A DNA stretch of 64,000 nt from Solea solea (lineage: Eukaryota; Chordata; Actinopteri; Pleuronectiformes; Soleidae): assembly GCF_958295425.1 (NCBI RefSeq), contig NC_081136.1, forward strand, positions 22,388,890 through 22,452,889. Reading direction: 5' to 3'. Shown here one piece after another: positions 37,228 through 48,500 of this stretch. The notes under the pieces are model-generated. The model saw nothing but the letters and a program-made list of their open reading frames with translations. It was not told where the DNA came from and searched no databases. How positions within the stretch are numbered: the first letter of the stretch is position 1; every line of letters begins with the position of its first letter. Made by a program: the position numbers and the translations under genes.

Positions 37228-37596
37228 GCTGAATGCTCCCACTTCCAAGACCGGAACACACGAGGTGCGACCCGGTTCCGCTCCCAGCAACAACTTCCGG
37301 TAAAGCCCTTTCAGAATAAAAGCCTATTCTGTGCCACATCGCAAACGCAAGAATGACGCCTGTAAGGTTCACGAAGATATACACTAAGTAGTTTCTATTG
37401 TCGATTAAGTTGATTACAAATATTTTAAACAGAAATGAAACAATGAAAACACTCTTACAGATTCAGATAAAAAGTAACAACTTTTTTAACTTTACAATCC
37501 CAGTTTCAGGTCAAGCATAATTGCTCCACCCGTGAAACCTTTCCCAGATTAGTTTTTCATTTCCAAAAGTTAAATACAACTTATAAAGTAAATATA

Positions 37597-37644
<48 letters not shown>

Positions 37645-37946
37645 TTATCCACAAAAATCTTTTTTTACAAGACCCAGAACTTTGGGTCCCATCCGTTCCA
37701 GTTTTATTCATATGAATAAAATGAAATACATACATTGGCTCAATCAAGATATTAATAATTGAACATACTGTGAGTACATGCAGGCAAAAAGAGTAATGTC
37801 AATGATGAAGGTGCCTCAGAGAAGGTACTTCACACGTTAGTATACTGCACCCTGCAGGACATGTGCTGTAAAACAAGGCAGTGCAGTTGACCCAGAATAT
37901 CTTGGCAGGGGCTCCACAGTAGTTATTATTAACCACACACGCCACC
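37228..37946. promoter_or_regulatory. Head-to-head promoter region of hspa14 and cdnf
   Basis: The 719 bases between the two start codons hold both 5' regions. The hspa14 side is GC-richer; the cdnf side has a TA/T-rich microsatellite (37591-37646). Divergent HSPA14 and CDNF neighbours are also found in human. I saw no canonical heat-shock element or TATA box. Confidence 0.5.
37591..37646. repeat. TA then poly(T) tract
   Basis: (TA)n followed by about 20 T, about 300 bases upstream of the cdnf start. Confidence 0.85.
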
Positions 37947-39684
37947 ATGTTGGTGTTGTCTCTTGTCATTCTTCTGTTTTTCAGAGGGACTTCTTCTTCT
38001 GCTGCTGGCAGCTGTGAAGGTTAGACAACAGCATGGTGTGAGCACACGTTCTGTACAAGTTCTGGCTGTGATATATGACTCTGATAATGTAGAGCACTGG
38101 TGTTTATTTTAAATATCACAGTCAGCTCAGTGTCTGTGGCTGCACACGTCTCTCCTCTGTACCCTGCCTGGCTATTTCTATAGATCTAGACCTAATGTAT
38201 ATAGAGAACATATTCATCTGTAGCGCTCATGTCTGATGTCAGGAGAAAAACTGTGAGGGAACTTGTTTCACAAAATAAAATGTATTGATTTTACCACTGA
38301 ATTGCTTCAAAAGGGCTTTGACACTGTTTCAAAGTTAAATACGCACACATTGAAGTACAGACAGAAGTACATCAACCTATAAATATTGCTTCAGGCAGAG
38401 CCGGCCCAAGTCATAAGCAAACTAAGCAGCTTTGAATAGTGTATGCAGAAAAAAACATTTTAACATAGTAAAGAAATCTAGATATCTTTAGATATATTTA
38501 GATATCTAAATAGTGTTCTTAGTTTAAAAAAATTAAACTGGTTTACTTGATTCAAGTTCAAGTTCAGTATCACCACACTAACACCACTTCCTAAAAACGT
38601 GGGATAATCTCCAACAACAACAATGCGACTAACCCACAATGCAGTTTGGCCCTGTTTGACACTGCTCCATTCAACATAGATGAGGAGAATCCACACTGCA
38701 AATGTGTAAACAAACAGTAACAAGTGATAATTTAAATGATTTAAAATTAGGGGTAATAATTGCACACTTTATCTATCCTGTTGCAACACCCCTGCATGAA
38801 CTGTAAAGAGATGAAAAAAAATGTGACTGATAAATCCAGTCCAGATATGAGCAGCATTGAAGAGCAATGATTAGTACCACTAACAGTGAACTGGTGTGCA
38901 TTGTGGTGTGTGGTGTGCAGTGTGTGTGGGTTTTCTCCACAGACTCTATGACAGCCTGACTTCGGCCCACAAGGAGCTGACCCCTGCTCTGGTGGAGGAG
39001 GAGCTGGACCAAGCCTGCACTGTCGCGCAGGGGAAGGAGGCCAGGCTGGTGAGGAGAGAGTTGCATTACGTCCTAAATAATTTACCTCATTATTATTCTT
39101 TTTTATTTTTTTTGCTTTTGAAATCACAGCTGCATAGACAATAATTTACACATACAGTTTGGTTACTACACTTGGTCAGATCACCTTGCTGAGATTGGCA
39201 CAATTTTCATGTTTTTATTTTATGTGTGAGATAGATAATTATGTAAGTTTATGATGTTCTGGGGTTGTCCTAGTGTTACTACCTTGGAGCCAGCAGTGAT
39301 GCAGCGACACGTGTCACGGCATCAGTGTCACAACCTCTGGCCTCCCACGTCCCCGTGGAGAAGATCTGTCAGCGTCTCAGCAGCACTGACACACAGATTT
39401 GTCAGCTTAGATATGGTAACACATGTTCCAAACGCATGACAAAAGGCTAACTGTTTATTTGGGTATAAGATAAGAAGGTATTTGTTTTTTTTCTTTTGTG
39501 TTTGTGTGCAGAGTCTCAGCTGAAAGATCTGAGCAGTGATGGACTCGGGAAGCTGAGGGTTCTTGAGCTGAGGAACATCTTAGCGTCCTGGGGAGAAGAG
39601 TGTCGAGGTTGCCTGGAGAAACACGAGTTTGTCAGCCTCATCCAGAGGAAAGCACCGCAGCACATTCACACTATGGAGCTATGA
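37947..39684 (+). CDS. cdnf: Cerebral dopamine neurotrophic factor, 4 exons
   Basis: Exons: 37947-38019, 38921-39048, 39274-39415, 39512-39684. They join in frame to 171 aa (human CDNF is 187). The start has a perfect Kozak context (GCCACCATG). aa 1-20 form a signal peptide (LVLSLVILLFF). Eight cysteines match the MANF/CDNF family, including CEVC, LCYYLGAS and the CRGC redox-type motif (aa 145-148) in the C-terminal SAP-like domain. The tail SWGEECRGCLEK..LIQRKAP is closer to CDNF than to MANF. The family acts in the ER lumen and as a secreted survival factor under ER stress. The C-terminus is TMEL rather than the KTEL/RTDL retrieval signals, so ER retention may be weaker. Its place next to hspa14 supports CDNF. 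Confidence 0.94.
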
Positions 39685-42298
39685 ATCCTAATCACTCTAT
39701 CTACACTTCAAATAAGTCAGTAGACCTGTATTCACTTGTCTTAAGTATTGACATGCACTGACTTAACTTGACTTGATGAATTTGTTTCCCTTTATCTCAT
39801 TATGAATCTAACTTAACTGTCCAATTTCTATTTTGTTTCTCTGTCTATTTGTGTTTTGATTTTCTTTCTTATTTGGTTGGTGTAAAAGTTGGCAGGTGTA
39901 TTACTTTAGACTCCCATACCTTCCTTAATAACCCCAACCCTGATCCTTACCGTCAAAGGGGCTGTGCCGTGAATGTTAGCTACAGGCTGCAGCTGGATAC
40001 TTTTGGAATTACTCACATGCGGGTCATTTTAAATAACTTCAACGTCATGATCCATTCATTTCCGCTGGGGTGTACACACACCCTACACACACGTTATCAA
40101 GCACCCTTACAGTTTGGGTGCACGCTGACTATGCGTCAAAAGAGCAAACTCCCAGGTACTGGCACTGAAAACTGGACTCTATTGGAGCTTTTCCATTATA
40201 TAATTCCAGCATGACTTGGCTCGGCTTGACTCAACTCGACTAGTTCTTTTTGTTTTTCCATGAGGGATAGTACCTGGTACCTGGTGCTTTTTTTTAGTAC
40301 CTGCTCTGGTGAGGTTCCAAGCGAGCTCAGATGATACTCAAATATGACGTCAACAGACTGATTGACAGTGAGTGTCGTCACTGGAAGTCAGGAGCGCGAC
40401 GTCTTAGATCAGTTAAAAAGACTTAAACATCCAGAGACATGCATTCATCGCCAACATTTATCAAGAACATTTCTCAAATCTCAATATTTAACAAAAGCCC
40501 TGGCAAAAACTGGTGATTGTGAGCCGAATCACAACCCGCTCAGCTATATTTCAGTCTGCGCTCCGGTCATGCAGGAAGTACTGAACGATTCGGTGATTCA
40601 AATCAACTTATTCTAATGATTCAGTGCACGGAAAATAACTTCTTTGTGTTGCGTATAAAACGCCGTCACAGCCGTTTCATGCAGCCGTGCTATGACGACC
40701 CCGCCCACGTTGAGGAGGTACTGTGAAGTAATGGAAAACGAAGGGCCTGAGACCAAACTGAGTAGAGTCGATTCGAGTTGAGCCAAGTAGTGCCAGAACT
40801 GTATAATGAAAAGGCATAATTGTTATGTACGAATGGAACGCAAAGTGACTCTCTGCGAACATGTAATGCATAAAAAGTATGACCCAGGCCTGAGAACCAA
40901 AGAAGTTGGGAAAAAAAACAGACGTAAACATACCTCGGGCTAGTCATTGTTAGAAATGCCTGTTGCAAACCATTATTTATTTTAGACAAAAAAGTACATT
41001 TATGGGTCGATTAATGTGCGATTAATTTGCAGTCTGGACGTGGAGGGGTGAACCTCTCTTGTTCCGACCGCAGCTGGGAGGGACTGCTGCGAGAGGAGCG
41101 GACTGGGCCGCCTGAGAGTGCTTTGGGACAGGGGAGGGGCCTATGGCAAAATGACAAAACGATGCACACGTTCATGACAGAGTCTGAGACTGGTTGCTCT
41201 AAGTTTCTGAGTTGGAAGTCCGCCCCCTGACCTCAGAAATTCCGAATTCCGACTACAAATGAAATGCACCATTAGTCCATCGGGAAAAAAACTTGCAATT
41301 GTGGCCTTTTAATGGCTATTAGGATGTGAGAAAAGATTGCCAACCTTAGTTCTAACACAAAAAAGTTGTCAATTGATACTTCAATATTACAGTGTTATTG
41401 TGAATTGTTTGTGTGTTGTGTTGTATGAATAAATCTGAACACAAACAAAACAGGGACCCATTCATTCATAGTGTCTTGTCTTGTATTTTCTTTTTAATCG
41501 CTTTCAACATGTACTCTTAATACAATAACAAAACAGTATACACAGGTCACACAACACTGAGAGAAACATATTCAAATTATTAGTTTGTTTATCACCATTG
41601 ATATAAAACACCTTAATATTGACACAAGATAGTATTTAAATAAGGTTTCCACCATGTGGATGTGGATTGCACTGCAGTAAACTGAATCCAGGAGAACATA
41701 TGGGGGGCAGTTTAACAGCTTCTGTTTGTATGTACTGTATATATTAAAAAAATATATAACATTAATGTATGTTCACAGTGCTAGGCTCTGTGTCGAGTCT
41801 GTGTATGTCCTTTAATTGTTCTTACACAGGAACGGACCACATGAGCTATAGTTTATCTTTATGAAACACAGTGAAACCTGCTCCTAGATTTTTTTATATG
41901 ATCACCTGAGTAGCAAATTCATGCCACATTTGAACAACAAGACCTTGTCACAGTAGCATATGGGACGGTGCCAGGGCCACAAATTTGAATTTGGACAGGC
42001 ATTGCCTCCCAAACAATTTCTAACACTGCATTAAATGTAATAAATATAACATACTATGAGCATAATATCTTGATAAATACTTGAAATATTAATTTTACAA
42101 ATAAAATCATACATTAAAACATCCTGCATTGATCCTGCCTGACTTGAAATGTGCTGCTGGACCCTGATGTCCACGTCATTATTACACTGTTACACAGCTG
42201 AGATGTCACTGACTTACAATGGACATTAGAAAATGGCTTAATTGTCCATCTGTTATCAGTGCCCCCAGGAGACAGCCCTAATGAATTTATCACAAGGG
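39685..42298. other. Tail-to-tail intergenic region between cdnf and irak3
   Basis: Contains the family B MITE (40186-40816) and otherwise no gene that I can support. AATAAA at 41428-41433 (+) could be a distant cdnf poly(A) signal. Confidence 0.5.
40186..40816. mobile_element. Long family B MITE or non-autonomous DNA transposon
   Basis: Left end GAGCTTTTCCATTATATAATTCCAG; right end CCAGAACTGTATAATGAAAAGG, its inverse. Just inside are paired blocks CTTGGCTCGGCTTGACTC / GTTGAGCCAAGTAGTG. The middle (about 40380-40680) is unique sequence with a few CpGs and no transposase. Confidence 0.7.
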
Positions 42299-42304
42299 TT
42301 TATT
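42299..42304 (-). terminator. Candidate poly(A) signal of irak3
   Basis: AATAAA on the minus strand 227 bases past the irak3 stop. Confidence 0.45.
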
Positions 42305-42530
42305 TAAAAAAATAAAATAAAAAAAGATGAGAACAATTCCCGTTATGGATAATCTCCATGAGAAGAGTTCATTGAGAACTACGGTGTTGTCATAAGAAGC
42401 CGCAACAGATGGAGTCAAGATGTCATGATGTTTGTGACACATCTGGAAAATGAAAAAAATGTAATTGAAATTGGAGGGAGTTTATGTGGTTTGTAGAGAT
42501 GCTGGTTAACTCCCTTACCAATGAGTCCTG

Positions 42531-45500
42531 TCACTGGGATTTTGTCCCAACAGGTGACTGCATGCTGCTTTGTTGTCGTTCGGCCCCCTGCTGCATCGGT
42601 GTTTCTGAGAACAGCTCCTCCGTGTCAATCAGCCCCTTGTTATAAAAACTCAGTTTGTTCTTCAGCCTGCACTTGGCTACATTCTCCACCACACATAAGT
42701 CAGCTGCAACACAGAAGAACACAATTCCACGTGTAAATAAACAAGTGTAAAAAGCTGAACAGGTTACTTTGAATACATTTAATACACATTTTAATACGTG
42801 ATAATGGTGGTTATATAGGGATGGGCATCATTAGGATTTTATCAATACTGATGCTACTTACTCTTTTCTCACCACCAGAGGGCAGGCTACTCTGTTCAAA
42901 CTCAGCCAAAAATGGCTGAGAAATGGTTCACACACTACGGTATGAACAGATGTGTACTGAGTAAAAATACGTACAGTGAGGACTCCCGGTGGGGTCAGAA
43001 ACGAGTCCGTTGGCCCTGCAGTCTTCACAGGGCAGTCCCCCTTCCTCACTTGAACAGCTGCACTGCACAGGAAAGCTGCTGTACAGGTCAGCTTCAGCCT
43101 CATCATGGGCAGCCATACTGTCACTCAGATATGTCACCTCCGACTGGCTGTATTCACAAGGTCCTTCCTGTGCTGGAGAACCAGGTACCACACTCTGCTC
43201 ATCATGCTCCACTAGTATGGAGGATGAGGGGCTATGCACCACATATATAGCGGCTATATCGTCCAGGCTGTGCGGCTGGTCGGCGAGCGGGCATCTGGGT
43301 GGAAGAAGCAGCTCACTCAGTGCCAGAAGGACCTGAAGACAGTTGAGATTTAAAATTTTTTTTAAAATCCAGAGAGATCCAGAAAGAGAAGAGCAGATCA
43401 AGCAGCGTGTATAGCTGGTTAAGTGGGTTTTGAAATATTATTTTCTAAATCTTTTTCTTTTGGCTTCTCCCTCACAGCGCATGATCTTCTATAAAAGTGG
43501 ATATACTTTATGGAAATAGGTCCAGATCTGGACTGCAGTCTGCCATTTAGTGACCCCTGATGATCTATCTCATTCACTGCATCCACACATACTGGTCCTT
43601 AAAGAGAGAGAGATCAGGATTTTTGAAGTGAGGTTGAAAGACGACCTGTCTGAATGTTCCCTGTACCCAGGCAGCACATGTATGTAAACGTTCCTCTTCC
43701 AGCCTCACTTCAAAAAATCCAGAAGTATAACTTTTATGGTGAAGAATGAAGTACTACTGACATATTGCTTACATTCTCCATGTTTGGTCTTTGACGGTGG
43801 CGGCTGACAATGCAGTTCATGGCCAGATCCAGAAGTTTGAGGGCCATGGAAGTCGGCCACTGGCCGGCCGTCCTGTCCAAAAACTGCAGACAGGAGTCCA
43901 GGCCGCCACCACTTTCCTCCACCACTGTGACAAACACGTCTCTCTGAAAGGCAGAAGGGAGGACATTTTGTCTGGGTCTCACAACTTTAAAGGACTTCTT
44001 CAGGGTTAAGACCTTGTTTAAGGGTAAGGATTAGAATTGGGTTTAGGTTAGGGTTAGGCACTCCGTTGTGATAGGGAATACCTTATATCTATGGTGTGTC
44101 CTTACTAAGATATAAAAACAAGTTTGTGTGTGTGATGACTCACCAGCAGTGTTGGTCTAGGTCCGTCCTCGATGACCTTCCGTCCTGTTATTGCTTCCAA
44201 TATAAGCTAAGGGCAAGGTAAACTGTGATTAATGACAGCGAATGTCAAGACATTCACCAAAACAGCATGTACTTAGTCATTCTGCGTTAAGGAATTTTTA
44301 AGTTGAATGAGGTATCGACACGTGGTCACCACTGAGTACCAACATGACTCAGAAAGGTTTGCAATCACTGAAAACAAAACCACTGAACAAGTTTCACTCT
44401 CCTGCAACAACAACCCTATAGAAAATCTGTATTTTTAGCTCGCATCTTTGGAAAGTACGTGTCACTACAGGGATTTCAAACACCAGAGGTGTTAGTATAC
44501 TAACACAAAAACATATAATAAGTACTTTTGGTACTTACTGTTCATTTTTCAGGTAACATTTCAGTGATTATTTGTAATATTGGATGCAGTGCCCGAAACA
44601 TTTGAGTATGAGCATAGGGTTCATTTGGACATACAGTATTTAGATAGAATTTATGTGGGTGCTGGTTATGACCCAAGGAATCATTTACAAACTCATTGTT
44701 TTGGTTTTAATGACCATATTTTCACTTCTGATTCACACTCACTGCTCTGAGCAGCAGATGACCTCTACATTTCCATTGTAGAGGTGGTGGAGACCAAAAA
44801 CCGAGCCAAAAGACATTGAATAGTATGTAGATATTTTTTGTTTTGGTCCTGTTCTTGACTCACAGAAGGGAGGATAATTAGCCTTGAGCTTACAGACCTT
44901 ACATTTGAATGCAAAAGTAACTAAAGGTTGGACTTTACTTGTATTCCTGAATGGAACGAGACAATGTCGCTTTCATGAAAATGTCGTGGGAAGACTCTCT
45001 CAATAACAAATTAAAATGGCAGGTCAGTTTCACATCTGTTTACTAGTATTGAGTGGGAGGACAACATGAGGAAATGGCCTCATGTAACGTACGAGGATAG
45101 CTTTTAATTGTTTTGTGCTGTCGCTCAGTGTGGATTGTTGAATGAATGAATGAATGAAATTAAATATTAAAAGTGTTGAATATACCCCGGTTTTAATTAC
45201 ACAACTATGATATACTATAACTATAACTACTATACTATAACTGCTACTTGGGAAGCCAACTCAGAACACTAACTACATAATTAGCTGTGGTTTTATTGTC
45301 AACTAAGTACATCAAACAGACATATGGTCAATGTGGCTTCTTCACATTTAAGGCCACAAACGGAGCGTTTCCTTGTTTATCTGTGGAGGAAAAAGTTCTC
45401 CACGTTCCTGTCTTGTTTGTGGCCTATGATCAAAACACTTCCGTTGCTGTTCTGCCTATACACCAAACCGGAAGTTTATGACGTCTACTTTTTAATTTCT

Positions 45501-48500
45501 GCCAAAAACTAGGTCTATATGATCGTGTTGTAATCACCATTCCAAAGCTGTAAACGTCCAGGCTGGAGGACAGCTTGCCATCTCGGATGTACTCCTCTGG
45601 GAGGTACCCCAGGTTGCTGTGGGAACCTGTGTTGAGCGTGATGGTACAGGACTGACTGGCTGACTTAGGACGGAGACGAGCCAAGCCAAAGTCAGACAGT
45701 TTGGGCTGCAGGGCATCGTCCAAGAAGATGTTAGCACTGACACAGGAAATAAAGACAAGTCTTAATTAGGGCAGTCAACGCAAGTATTACAATGAATTAT
45801 AACGATAAAGATAAATCCCTCTCTATGATACCCCTCGACCCGACACTTATGGCAATATTTGTGTGCCACATTGTTGACAATGCTTTATCATTCACCCATG
45901 CAAACCCACCCATGTAAACATGTAAGTCTGAGTAAAATCAAGCTACTCTTAGACTAACATACCTGGATAATGCGATACATAGTCTGATTACTTCTACATG
46001 AATTAGTCGGACTGGGCTCCGATTGCCTGTCTTTAGCGGGATTAAACTGCGCATGTGAATGTACTGACTGACTGTGTATTATCCAGTCAGATTACTAGAA
46101 AGGCGTGCTTCTGTATTATGGGAAAGCTGTAAAAGATATTGACTAAATCATGTGCCTACCAAACTGGATTTTGACACATTTTTCAGGAAAGTACTTTTAT
46201 GATACATATAACCACCTATATAACATTGGGCATATTAGTGTGGCTGAGAAGTGAGTGTGTTTAGTGTCTCATACCTGGATATGTTACCACAGATCACTGG
46301 ACAGGGCTGGGCCGTGTGCAGGTGATGCAAAGCCTTTGCGATTCCCTTGATGATGGCGAGTCTCTCTTCCCACGACAGAGGGCACTCTTGTTTCTGCAAG
46401 GTGACAACATGCCAGTAAATATTTAACGCACCAAACCTCCTGCTTTCAAATAACGGATACAACCAAAGAACTGAAGAAGCTGAGACAGAGTGAACTACAG
46501 TGGATTCTATCACATCAGCTCCTACTGTCATCTGTAGAACTATCATTTTATTGTTCTCAAAGAACAGCTAAATTCTCATGTTTGGGGCTGACTTCTAAAA
46601 GACTGTGATTAGTTACACACAGGAGCAAGAACAGGAAGTAGATGAGCTCCTTAGTTTTCAGGTAAAGCCTGAATCCTTCTCGTTTTACATCTGTCCTGGA
46701 TTCGAAGAATTCTTTTTCATTGTACTGACTTCCGGTGTCGCCATGGAGACACATAAACAATTTCACTAGCGTCAGCTACATTTTTTGTTGGCCAATCCAA
46801 GCATAGATGCCTCTTCATGTTCTTTTCAAATGTGTGCACCTAAGTTCAAAACACTTAAATAAATTGGTATGTAAGATAAAAATTCAGGTCCAAGATGTAA
46901 CCAAGAAGTGGCAGGTTACATGATGAGTCTGCATAAAAACTGGATGTAGCCTTGATATTTGAAAAGAAAAGGAAGTAGGAGGGAGTGGCAGTTAGCCACC
47001 AGGGGGCTGACTCCACTGGTTGCAAAAAGAAGTCAGTTTGAATGGAGATCTATGACAAAATTAGCTTCTAATTCTCAGATGGCATATATCGTCAGTGAAA
47101 ATGTTTCTTGATGAGTTAATGATCTCAAACGCTAGTTTTGCATCTTCTTCAATTTTCGTAAAAATGGGTTCCCATTTAGAGGAAAATAGATGATGAAGCA
47201 GAGCAAATATGAGGAGAAACAGCGCGATTGACAGTTGCTATAGTTCGATACGTCCCTTCAGGTGACGTCAGTGAACTTCTGATATCTCAAGACTTCGGAG
47301 AGTTTGTTTTTGTAACCGGAAGACTATGTTCATTTTTATTTGCAGTCCATGGACCTATCATTTTTTCCCTTTGTACACTGAATGACATGACTGCAATGGC
47401 TCCTCTCAAAACTGGTAACATGTATGGGCTGCTTCAGTGGAAGCACTAACGTGTTAAATGCTGGAAAGTCTCTTTGCACAAAAGCGAAACTTGCGTCTTC
47501 TACACAAAGAGGTTGAGACGGACCACGGAGTGAAGATCTACTCGGATCCCCTGCACTTCATGAAGAATTGGCATTTTAATTTGTTTCTGTGTTTTGGTCT
47601 CGGTTTTTGGCCAAGTGTTTCCTGATTTTCAGTTTCCACCAACAACTTTCATTTTGGTGCGTCCCTAACCAATACCAAAACCAGTATCGGGTCCCATAAA
47701 GCCATGCGTACTTGTACTTGTCTACTCTGATACTGCTACACCCGATTCCACTTATCTCACTCCATCTTTATCTCATTTCAATATACCCGTGTCTGACGTA
47801 TGTCTGTGGGGAAGAGGAGGAGGATGATGAGAGAGCAAATTATCTTATTTGGAATAAATCTGACTCCCTAGCTGACTTTGCTCGGTCTATTTACGCCACT
47901 GTATTTTAACGTTGGCAATGACAGTGTTACTTCAAGCCCAATACTATGTCAGGTGGAGTTGGTATAAAACTTCTGAGAACCACTGCACCTCATACAACCC
48001 CAGTTAAAAAACACTGTACTGTGCTTTTTACATGATATTAAGTGCTATTTCAAGAGTGAAAGGGGTTTCTGGAGAAGAGAGATTTTGTTGGGCCTGTACT
48101 CTTCATGCCACAGTTATGAGCTGTGAAATTTCACCAAGATGGCTGATCTCTGGCATAGGCTCAGTATCTGTTTGTACATATGCCAGATTTGTTCCAGGAC
48201 ACAGGTTAGCGTTATTGATGGTGGATAGTTTTCTTTTGCTCGTAGTAATACATTTGTACTATTATTATTATTGTCGTGTAAGTCGTGTAACGCGAGCTGC
48301 AGTACTTCCTGTTTCATGTCCTGTTTCCTGAGTACAATATTACCCAGCAACTATTGTGTTTTGGCTTGGTGAACATCGCAAGGGGAAACTCATTTCACAT
48401 CCTCTTTTCAAAGAACAGGTGTTAGTATTCACTACAAGTGTACTCTGACAGAACTCAACTTTATAGATCCTGTTCATAGATATTAGCACTGTAGATATGT

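Noticed and set aside
37947..39684. MANF instead of CDNF
   Set aside because: The C-terminal SWGEECRGCLEK..LIQ wording and the hspa14 neighbour favour CDNF.
42928..43401. Full 157-codon frame as a single exon
   Set aside because: Only 42975-43332 is bounded by splice sites and matches the IRAK3 tail; the rest is intron read-through.
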